A stretch of 27,018 nt of DNA from DTSX01 sp964633465. GTDB taxonomy: Bacteria; Pseudomonadota; Gammaproteobacteria; Steroidobacterales; UBA11654. Location: contig CAZWGB010000019.1 of NCBI GenBank assembly GCA_964633465.1, positions 1 through 27,018 of the forward strand. Direction: 5' to 3'. The notes below the pieces were generated by a model, which made no database searches, was not told the DNA's origin, and saw only the letters and a program-made list of their open reading frames with translations. Both the position numbers and the translations under genes were made by a program. Shown in pieces: positions 15,999 through 23,671 of this stretch (positions are counted from its first letter, which is position 1; each line of letters begins with the position of its first letter).

Positions 15999-16988
15999 AT
16001 GGGCCAAGTTTCAATGGTAATTGATTTGAATAAGTGTATAGGCTGTCAGACGTGCACCACAGCTTGTAAATCACTTTGGACCGATGAGCCCGGTCAAGAA
16101 TACATGCTTTGGAATAATGTGGAAACTAAACCGGGACCAGGATACCCACGCTACTGGGAAGAAGGAGGAGGTGGATTTGATGCTAATGGCAGCCTCATTC
16201 GTGATGGCTTGATGCCTGCAAAGGAAGATCATGGCGATGAAATCCCATTAAACCATGATGAAGTCTATTTCAAGGGTGTCGAGGTTCAGCTGCAACAAGA
16301 GCGTCCTATGGGAAAAGGTTCGAATTGGGATGAAGATACCAGTTCGGGAGATTACCCAAATAATTACCACTTTTATCTACCTCGGATGTGCAATCATTGT
16401 ACCAAGCCCTCCTGTTTAGAAGCATGTCCGGTGAGAGCAATCTACAAACGCGAAGGAGACGGTGTGGTTTTGATTGATCAGGACAAATGCCAGGGCATTC
16501 GCGAATGCAACAAAGCATGTCCTTACGACAAAATATATTTCAATTACGTAACTGGAAAATCACAGAAATGTATTTTTTGTTTCCCGAGACTCGAGGAAGG
16601 GGTAGCTCCGGCATGTGCTCGGCAATGCCCAGGTCGATTAAGATTTGTAGGGTTTCTAGAAGATGAAAACGGCCCTATTCATGAACTGGTATACCAATGG
16701 AAAGTTGCTTTGCCACTTCACCCTGAGTATGGAACAGAACCCAATGTTTTTTATGTCCCACCGATGTTGCCTCCCACTTTCGACGAGAGCGGTGAATTTT
16801 CCGATGAGCCTAGAGTACCAACTGAATACCTGCGAAGTCTATTTGGTGAGGAGGTGGATGAGGCATTGATCACATTGCAATATGAAATGGAGAGAAAACA
16901 AGAAGGCAAGGAATCTAGGTTGATGGACATTCTGATTGCCAAGGAATGGAAATCACTTTTCAATATCCCTGACGTCAAAATATATTAG
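15999..16988 (+). CDS. Iron-sulfur (beta) subunit of the type II Mo oxidoreductase
   Basis: Four-cluster ferredoxin-like electron-transfer subunit, about 329 residues, like DdhB/SerB (about 325-330). There is no signal peptide; it is expected to be carried through Tat with the alpha subunit. Cys groups: CIGCQTCTTAC (13-23); CNHCTKPSCLEACP; CQGIRECNKACP; and KCIFC...CARQCP. In the third group Ile replaces the second Cys, the position that is Trp in NarH, so this cluster should be [3Fe-4S] and the other three [4Fe-4S]. The ATG at 15999 is the start: TGGAGG (15986-15991) stands 7 bases before it, better than the TTG at 15993. It is 21 bases after the chaperone and 33 before the MFS-cytochrome gene. 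The next electron acceptor is not the usual gamma subunit, which is absent. Confidence 0.95.
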   Translation: MGQVSMVIDLNKCIGCQTCTTACKSLWTDEPGQEYMLWNNVETKPGPGYPRYWEEGGGGFDANGSLIRDGLMPAKEDHGDEIPLNHDEVYFKGVEVQLQQERPMGKGSNWDEDTSSGDYPNNYHFYLPRMCNHCTKPSCLEACPVRAIYKREGDGVVLIDQDKCQGIRECNKACPYDKIYFNYVTGKSQKCIFCFPRLEEGVAPACARQCPGRLRFVGFLEDENGPIHELVYQWKVALPLHPEYGTEPNVFYVPPMLPPTFDESGEFSDEPRVPTEYLRSLFGEEVDEALITLQYEMERKQEGKESRLMDILIAKEWKSLFNIPDVKIY

Positions 16989-17021
16989 AAATAACCTAAT
17001 CTGGAAACAAAGGATCCAACG

Positions 17022-19001
17022 ATGGAGCTGTCAAAAGGACGTATATTCTTAATAATGACTTCATTGGTCCTGTCATCTGTGATGGCCAGTTTGGACTCGA
17101 GTTTTACCCCTATCGCTATTCCCGATATGATCGATAAGCTCGATTCCAGTACCAGCGAGATTGTTTGGGTGGCTCTGGGTTATTTAATCGCAGCAAGTGG
17201 CCCAATGTTGTTGGCAGCAAAGATGGCAGATGGCATAGGCCATGCAAGATTTTTCCAATTTGGAACCCTGATATACGGTCTCGCAATGATTGCTTGTTCA
17301 TGGGCGCCCGATGCGAACACACTGATTACTATTCGTTTTATCCAAGGGTTTGGTATGGCGTTGTTCTTACCTACGACTTTTGCGATTGCCACCGCAATGT
17401 ATGGTGCTGAAAGAAGAGGTAGGGCACTGGGTATTCTTCAGGCAGCAAATGCGGTTGGTTTTGTGATGGGACCTGTTTTTGCTGGGTGGTTAATCGATGC
17501 ATACGATTGGACAGCAATTTTCTGGTCCAGAATTCCATTCGCCATATTGGCCATAGCACTTGCATTTTTTGCTCTTGGTTTTAAGCACCCGTTTCAATTT
17601 ACCAGTCGGCAGAAAACCTACGATTATCTGGGCGCTCTTTATTTAACTGTGGCTTTATTTGGCATCTTATTTGGATGTAACAAGCTACCTGTTGAGGACA
17701 ATCATCTGGATCCTTTGGTATGGATTGTATTTATTTTTGGTTTCGTTTTTTTTGCTTTGTTTCTAAAACAAGAGAGAAAGCACAATGACCCATTAATAGA
17801 TCTTGATTTATTTACCAAGAGCAACAATTTCACCAGAGCATCGATTGCGTTTACATCTGTTTTCGCAAGCTTCCCTGTTTACTTGTTTATCCTCCCTATT
17901 GTTATGATAAGTGGTTTGGAAATGAAGGCTTGGGACGCTGGTTTGGCTCTGGGGTTGGCGGCCTTGGCAACTTTATTGATCAGCCCAATTGCAGGCAATG
18001 CTTCTGATCGATTTGGAGCAGAGAAGTTGTGCATGGTGGGCGCTTTGTTTACTGGTGTCGGGTACATACTTTTACTGATGCTGAATGCTGAATCTACAGT
18101 TGTGATGATTTTGCCTGCAATGTTGCTTATTGGGGCTGGTACAGGTCTATTTTTCTCGCCTAACAATAATTTGATGTTAGCAAGCGCACCAGCAGAAAGA
18201 GCAGGAATGGTGTCCGGTCTATTTGGGGTCTTAAGGCAATCAGGTTATGCTCTAGGGTTTGCAATTACAGCAAGTTTATTTACCGCAATACAAAACTGGT
18301 TTGATCTCCAGTGGGCATATTCATCCATCAATACAATGGAGAAAACATCTGCGTTAAGCATAACAGACATTTATCATCAGGGAAGCCAATGGTCCCCTGA
18401 AATCTTAGTCTTTATTCTGCACATTGGAGTTTTGTTGTGCACCAGTATCTTAATCATTACTTTCATTAACTCTCTGCCTAAAATCAAACTTACTTTCAAC
18501 AGGCATCTGTCGATAGTAATCACCTCATCATGTATTGCTCTTGTGAGCATGGGAGTTTACAGCATGAAAGCACCCGGTTATCTTGTCTACAACACTCCCA
18601 CAAACACGGCCAATGAGAAACGTAATGAAGTTGCTGCTTTTGGCATGGTATCGAGGAGTTTGGACGTTGTAATAGAGACAACAGCAGGTCCAATCGATAC
18701 CAAATTGGTTGAAGATAGATCTCAATTTGGTCGTGAAAACTATCTGAAACGTTGTGTCTTTTGCCATGGGAACAATTTAGAAGGAGTTGCCAGTCTAGGT
18801 GTCAGCTTACAGAATTCTGATTTTGTCTCCCAATCTAGCCTAGAGGAATTGACTGAAATGCTGAAGCTTGGTCGAATGCCAAATTCAGATAACAGTATTA
18901 GTGGTGGGGTTATGCCTGGATTTTCTTGGTTGTCTGAATCTGAATTGAATGAAATAGCCTCTTACCTTAAAACAGCTAATTCAGCTTATACAAATCAATA
19001 A
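17022..19001 (+). CDS. MFS (DHA2-like, 14 TM) transporter fused to a C-terminal cytochrome c domain
   Basis: 659-residue fusion. Residues 1-485 form a 14-helix DHA2 (EmrB/QacA-like) transporter: helix 1 includes MASLDSSFTPIAIPDM, a weak motif A (MADGIGHARF, 68-77) follows helix 2, and motif C (AVGFVMGPVFAGWL, 144-157) lies in helix 5. A fifteenth hydrophobic segment (about 495-514) follows. Residues about 515-570 are a linker, and 570-655 a monoheme cytochrome c domain with CVFCH (578-582) and a likely axial Met631 in GGVMPGF. A 14-helix transporter has both ends inside; the extra helix would put the heme outside, where cytochrome c maturation works. The frame is continuous with no stop or frameshift. 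It is 33 bases after the Fe-S subunit gene and is probably the operon's last gene. Coupling of transport to electron transfer is inference; a simple tethered electron acceptor is the conservative reading. Confidence 0.9.
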   Translation: MELSKGRIFLIMTSLVLSSVMASLDSSFTPIAIPDMIDKLDSSTSEIVWVALGYLIAASGPMLLAAKMADGIGHARFFQFGTLIYGLAMIACSWAPDANTLITIRFIQGFGMALFLPTTFAIATAMYGAERRGRALGILQAANAVGFVMGPVFAGWLIDAYDWTAIFWSRIPFAILAIALAFFALGFKHPFQFTSRQKTYDYLGALYLTVALFGILFGCNKLPVEDNHLDPLVWIVFIFGFVFFALFLKQERKHNDPLIDLDLFTKSNNFTRASIAFTSVFASFPVYLFILPIVMISGLEMKAWDAGLALGLAALATLLISPIAGNASDRFGAEKLCMVGALFTGVGYILLLMLNAESTVVMILPAMLLIGAGTGLFFSPNNNLMLASAPAERAGMVSGLFGVLRQSGYALGFAITASLFTAIQNWFDLQWAYSSINTMEKTSALSITDIYHQGSQWSPEILVFILHIGVLLCTSILIITFINSLPKIKLTFNRHLSIVITSSCIALVSMGVYSMKAPGYLVYNTPTNTANEKRNEVAAFGMVSRSLDVVIETTAGPIDTKLVEDRSQFGRENYLKRCVFCHGNNLEGVASLGVSLQNSDFVSQSSLEELTEMLKLGRMPNSDNSISGGVMPGFSWLSESELNEIASYLKTANSAYTNQ

Positions 19002-19090
19002 TCCAAACAATTCAGTCTCCAAATTCTAGTCAAACCTACAATTATTTATTATGATTACCAGTTCGCCCCTGTTTTAAATTAATAGGGGGC

Positions 19091-19119
19091 TTGAAGAAAA
19101 AAATATACGGTTTTAATAA
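19091..19119 (+). promoter_or_regulatory. Candidate promoter for the amidase-imidase-PQQ unit
   Basis: TTGAAG (19091-19096) is separated by 15-17 bases from the overlapping -10-like hexamers TTTAAT (19112-19117) and TAATAA (19114-19119). It lies in the 144-base gap after the MFS-cytochrome gene and 27 bases before the ATG at 19146. The match is only partial. It suggests that the three downstream genes can be transcribed separately from the Mo-enzyme operon. Confidence 0.3.
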
Positions 19120-19145
19120 AATTAGCCAAAGAGGGGAGGCTGTAC

Positions 19146-19778
19146 ATGTCAAAACAATCAACTGAAGACAATTACGCAGGAGTTTGGGATACGGGTCTAG
19201 GTTTTGGTAAAAAATCAGCACTTATCGTTATAGACCTTTTGCAAGGATACACTACTGAAGGATCAGACCTATATGCTCCAGGCGTCGTGGAATGCATTTC
19301 TCAGATGCCAGATATACTTGCACTTGCCAGATCAAAAGGCGTACCCATTATTCATACAAGAGTCTTGTATACTGCACCAAATTTAGAGGATGGAGGCGTT
19401 TGGATTAAAAAAGCACCAGTTTTAAAAGATTTGGTTTTAGGTAACCCATATGCTGAGTTTTGTGAAGGTGTTGAACCTCAAGAAGGGGAGGTGGTCATTG
19501 TGAAACAATATGCCAGTGCTTTTTTTGGAACTTCTCTGGTTGCAACATTAAATGGTCTGGGGGTAGACACTCTCATTATTACTGGTTGCACCACTTCCGG
19601 TTGCATCAGGGCTACAGCTGTTGATACGGTTCAACATGGTTTCCGACCTATTTGCGTGAGGGAGTGCATTGGTGACAGAGCCGAAGGCCCACATGAGGCA
19701 AATTTGTTTGATATCAACGCAAAATACGGTGATGTAATTAGCAAAGAGCAAGCTATGGGCTATTTAAACAGTCTCTAG
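19146..19778 (+). CDS. Isochorismatase-superfamily cysteine amidohydrolase, N-carbamoylsarcosine-amidase-like
   Basis: Cytoplasmic 210-residue hydrolase of amides or carbamoyl groups. The Cys-Lys-Asp triad is visible: Asp30 in ALIVIDLLQGY, Lys120 in VVIVKQYASAFFGT, and Cys153 in TGCTTSGCIRATAVD. The end, GFRPICVRECIGDRAEG...NLFDINAKYGDV, closely follows the pattern of Arthrobacter N-carbamoylsarcosine amidohydrolase, and maleamate amidohydrolase is a related possibility. A strong GGGGAGG Shine-Dalgarno precedes the ATG. It is first in a three-gene set, 47 bases before the imidase-like deacetylase gene. A half-amidase acting on the product of that ring-opening enzyme is a coherent but unproven pairing. 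The exact substrate remains open. Confidence 0.87.
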   Translation: MSKQSTEDNYAGVWDTGLGFGKKSALIVIDLLQGYTTEGSDLYAPGVVECISQMPDILALARSKGVPIIHTRVLYTAPNLEDGGVWIKKAPVLKDLVLGNPYAEFCEGVEPQEGEVVIVKQYASAFFGTSLVATLNGLGVDTLIITGCTTSGCIRATAVDTVQHGFRPICVRECIGDRAEGPHEANLFDINAKYGDVISKEQAMGYLNSL

Positions 19779-19825
19779 ATTATTTACTATTTGAAAAAAA
19801 TTGAATTTACAAAAGGGGAAATAGA

Positions 19826-20740
19826 ATGAGTGATTTAACGCAATGCAAACATTACGATTATGTACCAATCATAGATCGGGAGCCTTTTAAACTCCCAGAT
19901 GGGGCAAGAGTTGCAGTCTTACCATATATTAATATTGAACATTTTCCTGCTGATATTCCTGGAACAGCATTGATTCCTGGAACACAAGGATTTTCTCCAG
20001 ATCCACTAAACTACGGTTGGCGAGACTACGGCAACAGAGTGGGTTTATGGAGAATGATGGAATTAATGGACAAAGTTGGTATGAGAGGAACAGTGTGTCT
20101 GAACTCAGAAATCATCAGGGAGTATCCAAGAATCATCGAAGAAGGCATGGCAAGAGACTGGGCTTTCATTGGTCATGGCATCAACAATGCACCAGCAAAT
20201 TTCATTGGGAATGCTCCCGATGGCGAAGGTGGACATATTCCCCTGGATGAAGAGAAAGAAAGATCAATCATCAGCACGGTATGCAAGACCATGGAAGAAG
20301 CATTGGGTAGAAAAACCAAGGGATGGTTGAGTCCATTTTTGACTCATACGGACAATACTCCGAAAATTCTTGAAGAAAATGGAGTCGAGTACCTATGTGA
20401 CTACACGGCTGATGATCACCCATTCAGATTTAATACACCTGAAAACAATCTGATTGCAGTGCCTTACACTGTGGAGATCAATGATATTCCTGCTTTTTTG
20501 AATCTTGGAGTCTCTTCAGAAGCATTTGGTGACATGATTGTTGATCAATTCGATGTTTTGTATGAAGAGGGAGCCACTAATGCTCGATGCATGCCCATCT
20601 GCTTGCATACTTTCCACGTAGGTCAACCCAACAAATTTAAGCATTTAAAACGCGCATTTGAATATATAGCCGGCCATGATGACGTCTTACTAACTACAGG
20701 CGATGACATCAATGATTGGTATCGAGAACAATATATGTAA
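19826..20740 (+). CDS. Polysaccharide-deacetylase-fold hydrolase, PuuE/cyclic-imidase-like
   Basis: 304-residue cytoplasmic protein with the NodB/carbohydrate-esterase-4 fold but altered motifs. Motif 1, usually TFDDG, is replaced by LPYINIEHF (32-40). Other landmarks are YGWRDYGNRVGLWRMMELMD, FIGHGINN (115-122, His117), GWLSPFLTHTDNTPKIL in place of the usual FRPPxG run, and CLHTFHVGQPNK (His near 270). This pattern resembles PuuE allantoinase and the Pseudomonas putida imidase, which cleave cyclic amides, more than sugar deacetylases. There is no signal peptide, which also argues against a cell-wall substrate. An AAGGGG ribosome site lies about 7 bases before the ATG. It lies between the cysteine amidase and the PQQ dehydrogenase and ends 18 bases before the latter. 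Ring opening of an imide or ureide is inferred. Confidence 0.82.
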   Translation: MSDLTQCKHYDYVPIIDREPFKLPDGARVAVLPYINIEHFPADIPGTALIPGTQGFSPDPLNYGWRDYGNRVGLWRMMELMDKVGMRGTVCLNSEIIREYPRIIEEGMARDWAFIGHGINNAPANFIGNAPDGEGGHIPLDEEKERSIISTVCKTMEEALGRKTKGWLSPFLTHTDNTPKILEENGVEYLCDYTADDHPFRFNTPENNLIAVPYTVEINDIPAFLNLGVSSEAFGDMIVDQFDVLYEEGATNARCMPICLHTFHVGQPNKFKHLKRAFEYIAGHDDVLLTTGDDINDWYREQYM

Positions 20741-20758
20741 GAAAAGGGGCTCTCATCA

Positions 20759-22783
20759 ATGAGCCAATTAATCAATAGCGCTGTGTTTAATTTCTGTGGT
20801 CTAGACATAATCGGGCGAATCAAAGCCTGTGTTGTTGGTGTATTTTTTCTTGCCGCAGCCCCTCTGAATTCTTATGCATCTGAAAGTGACTGGATGCAGT
20901 ATGGCGGTCATGAAGGGGGTGGTAGATATTCTGCTCTGACACAAATCAACAAAGACAATGTCCATAAACTGGAGGTTGCATGGACTTTTAAAACAGGGCA
21001 TCTAGATCGTGTTCCTGAAAAACTGTCGTTTCTCAAACATTTGGTAGGATTTCAGGTTACTCCAATCATTTTGCCCAACGATGTCGGTGGCCATCTAGTC
21101 TTATGCACACCGTTCAATGAAGTCATCGCCATCGATCCGGAAACCGGGGAGCAAAGATGGTTTTACAACCCAAAGATTGATTTAACACCATTTGCTGGAA
21201 GATTTAATTGCCGAGGTCTAGCGCAATGGAGAGACCCGGATGCAGATCCAAATCAAGTTTGTGCGCACAGTCTATTTTTAGCAACAAGTGATAAGAGGTT
21301 AATTGCATTAGATGCCACAACTGGAGTTCCTTGCTCTAACTTTGGTAAGGAGGGAATTGTAGATGTTGTTCCTTTCATCAAATCTATTGAGCCCACCAAC
21401 CAGATCAGGGCCATGCAACTTAAATCACCTCCGGCTGTTGTTAACGGTGTCGTAGTTATAGGCGGAACCGGCAATAAATTTAAAGATGCCAGCTCTGTTA
21501 ATGGAGCAGTTCGTGGGTTTGACGCCAAAACAGGAAAATTCTTATGGGCTTTTGATACCTTAGTGAGGGATGAGGGCACCCCAGGTTCTCTTCCATATAC
21601 CGTCGGAGGAGCAAACGTTTGGACCACAATGTCTGTGGACAGCAAGCGTGATTTAGTCTTTATACCGACAGCCAGTGCTGCTCCTAATTTTTATGGCGCG
21701 TTAAGACCGGGGGACAACCGATATGCCAATTCCGTTTTGGCCATAAAGGCATCGACAGGCGAGTTGGCTTGGCATTACCAAACAATTCACCACGATATTT
21801 GGGATTGGGATCTGCCAACCCATCCTATGCTTGTAGACATCACCACAGAGGAGGGTAAAATCCCAATCGTTATTCAGTTGGGTAAAACCGGTATGGTCTA
21901 TACGTTTCATCGAGATACCGGCAAACCTTATTTTGAAATCAAAGAACGCTCTGTTCCTACCGATGGAATTCTTGGTGATCAACTCTCGCCAACACAACCT
22001 TTTCCTGTAAAACCAGCTCCATTGGTACGTCAAGGAATTACTCCTGATGATGCTTGGGGAGTTACTCGCTATGAGCGAGAAGCGTGCAGGAAAATAATAG
22101 CTGAATCCCGTTATGGAGGAATGTTTACTCCAATGTCAACAAAAGGCACAGTCATGTATCCACAAGTGGGTGGGGGGTCTAACTGGGGAGGTGGTGCTTT
22201 TGACCCAGAGAGAAATATTCTGGTTGTGCCTGTATCTCAAGTGCCTTTCTACGTTCGTTTAATCCCAGCAGATCAGGTGGATAAGGTCAAGGCCAGAGAC
22301 CCGAGAGCAGGCAACCCGATGGGACCACCAGGATTAATCAAAGGAACCGATTACGGTCTGGAACAAAAAGCAGTGTTGTCTCCATTATTCTCTCCTTGCA
22401 CCGCACCACCATGGTCTTTAATGGTAGCGGTTGATATGATCAGTGGTGATATTTTGTGGAAAACACCTTTCGGTAAGATTGATAAATTGAGCCCATTACC
22501 AATAGGGTTTGAATGGGGAACACCTTTTGCAGGCGGAGCAATAACCACCGCTGGAGGTGTTGTATTTATAGGAGCCACAGCAGATGAGCGTTTTCGAGCC
22601 TTTGATGTATCGACCGGTAAAAAACTATTGGAAATTAAAGCGCCTACTTCTGCAATGTCGTCGCCAATGACCTATATGGTAAATGGGAAACAATATGTTG
22701 TCATTGCAACGGGCGGTCATATGTGGAATTACCCGAAGGGAATCAGCGATGAGATCATTGCTTATGCATTGCCTGAAAACTAA
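20759..22783 (+). CDS. Periplasmic PQQ-dependent dehydrogenase (glucose/quinate-dehydrogenase-like, no heme)
   Basis: 674-residue eight-bladed quinoprotein that oxidises an alcohol or polyol in the periplasm with pyrroloquinoline quinone and calcium. The signal peptide spans about 20-40, cleaved after SYA. The mature enzyme begins with DWMQYGGHEGGGRYSALTQI, the usual quinoprotein opening. IHHDIWDWDLPTHP matches the conserved DxWDxDxPxxP propeller motif of membrane-type glucose/quinate dehydrogenases. GGGSNWGGGAFDP and the final GGHMWNYPKG are also typical. The multi-helix membrane domain of E. coli Gcd is absent, and so is any CxxCH, so electrons must pass to another carrier. The ATG has a good AAGGGG site and follows the deacetylase gene by 18 bases. 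No pqq synthesis gene is in the window. Substrate unknown. Confidence 0.9.
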   Translation: MSQLINSAVFNFCGLDIIGRIKACVVGVFFLAAAPLNSYASESDWMQYGGHEGGGRYSALTQINKDNVHKLEVAWTFKTGHLDRVPEKLSFLKHLVGFQVTPIILPNDVGGHLVLCTPFNEVIAIDPETGEQRWFYNPKIDLTPFAGRFNCRGLAQWRDPDADPNQVCAHSLFLATSDKRLIALDATTGVPCSNFGKEGIVDVVPFIKSIEPTNQIRAMQLKSPPAVVNGVVVIGGTGNKFKDASSVNGAVRGFDAKTGKFLWAFDTLVRDEGTPGSLPYTVGGANVWTTMSVDSKRDLVFIPTASAAPNFYGALRPGDNRYANSVLAIKASTGELAWHYQTIHHDIWDWDLPTHPMLVDITTEEGKIPIVIQLGKTGMVYTFHRDTGKPYFEIKERSVPTDGILGDQLSPTQPFPVKPAPLVRQGITPDDAWGVTRYEREACRKIIAESRYGGMFTPMSTKGTVMYPQVGGGSNWGGGAFDPERNILVVPVSQVPFYVRLIPADQVDKVKARDPRAGNPMGPPGLIKGTDYGLEQKAVLSPLFSPCTAPPWSLMVAVDMISGDILWKTPFGKIDKLSPLPIGFEWGTPFAGGAITTAGGVVFIGATADERFRAFDVSTGKKLLEIKAPTSAMSSPMTYMVNGKQYVVIATGGHMWNYPKGISDEIIAYALPEN

Positions 22784-22784
22784 G

Positions 22785-22803
22785 CTCTTTATAAGAGATT
22801 TTT
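22785..22803 (+). terminator. Weak intrinsic terminator after the PQQ dehydrogenase
   Basis: CTCTT (22785-22789), loop TAT, AAGAG (22793-22797), then A and five T. The stem is only 5 bp. It begins right after the PQQ dehydrogenase stop and overlaps the end of the convergent atypical SDR gene, so it is the only visible transcript end in this 5-base gap. Confidence 0.4.
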
Positions 22804-23649
22804 AAAATCTTGACTTGCATCTGGATCAAGAAACATTAATCCAGCATCTTTAATTTTCTGATTAGAAACGTTCTTAGGGCCTGGACTAAGATTTAACCAC
22901 TCAACATGAGTTAATCCCTGTTCATCACAGACATGAGCAAAAAATTCTGCCTTAGTAGTTTTTACTTCGTTAAAGAGATTGAAAAGGCCATTCAGATTTT
23001 TATTGATCGCCATTTCAATGGCTCTAACTACATCATCACGATGCACAATCATTGCATCCGAGCTGCCATCAAATGGAATTTTTTGTCCTGACATTTGAGC
23101 CAATTGATTTTTCCATTCCCGCCCAGGTCCATGAATGGTTCCAGTTCTAAAAATACAAACTCTCAATTGATCATTTTCAAGACCTCTGAGCAAATCTTCA
23201 GTTGTGACATATATTTCTTGAAATGGATTCAATGGATTGGCTTCTATCTCTTCAGTAATTTCATCAGCGCCGCCTCCATCGCCATAAGCGTTGAGTGAGC
23301 TTGTAAAAATAATCTGTCGAAGACTGGAATTAGAATCGATGGCATTGACAACACTTTCTGCAGTGCCAACATAGGCATCCCTGTATAGATCAGGATCCAT
23401 AATGGTTTTGCCATCTTTTTCAACCATTCCACCTGCAACTGTCAAGACAAGAATTTCTTGATCAACCAATAATTCTTTCATTTTATCTTGGTCGCTGCCA
23501 AACATAACCGTAACCTTATCGGCAACTTCCTCCAATTCTTCTCTTCTGGATTCCTTGGTGGTAGTAACACTGATGTTGTGGCCTAGGCTTTTGAAGTACT
23601 TGGCAGTTGCAAGGCCAGTATAGGCCGCTCCAATAATTGCTATTTTCAT
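22789..23649 (-). CDS. Atypical/extended SDR, NAD(P)-binding epimerase-like
   Basis: 286-residue Rossmann protein of the NAD-dependent epimerase/dehydratase superfamily, YeeZ-like in style. It begins MKIAIIGAAYTGLATAKYF, a glycine-rich nucleotide loop (GAAYTGLA, 7-14) without the standard TGxxGxxG. IIFTSSLNAYG (113-123) corresponds to the Ser-containing strand. The active-site YxxxK is replaced by YVTTE (Tyr147, Glu151), so classical SDR chemistry is doubtful. FRTGTIHGPGR and MIVHRDDVVRAI are the expected later motifs. It could be a redox sensor, a non-catalytic binder or an enzyme with another mechanism. It follows the serine hydrolase gene by 22 bases on the same strand and converges with the PQQ gene. 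Confidence 0.82.
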   Translation of the reverse strand: MKIAIIGAAYTGLATAKYFKSLGHNISVTTTKESRREELEEVADKVTVMFGSDQDKMKELLVDQEILVLTVAGGMVEKDGKTIMDPDLYRDAYVGTAESVVNAIDSNSSLRQIIFTSSLNAYGDGGGADEITEEIEANPLNPFQEIYVTTEDLLRGLENDQLRVCIFRTGTIHGPGREWKNQLAQMSGQKIPFDGSSDAMIVHRDDVVRAIEMAINKNLNGLFNLFNEVKTTKAEFFAHVCDEQGLTHVEWLNLSPGPKNVSNQKIKDAGLMFLDPDASQDFKNLL

Positions 23650-23671
23650 TTCCTCATTTCCCTATGTTGTT

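Noticed and set aside
17022..19001. The MFS-cytochrome fusion as two genes joined by a sequencing error
   Set aside because: The frame is continuous, the linker has normal composition, and the extra helix makes topological sense; an assembly artefact cannot be fully excluded but has no positive support.
19065..19090. GCCCC...GGGGC inverted repeat after the MFS-cytochrome gene, considered as a terminator
   Set aside because: The stem is only 5-6 bp around a 16-base loop and the following bases are TTGAAG and an A-run, not a T-run, so termination is not supported.
21253..21645. 130-codon minus-strand frame inside the PQQ dehydrogenase
   Set aside because: It is a shadow of a well-conserved gene; its protein shows low-complexity S/T/P content and no motif.
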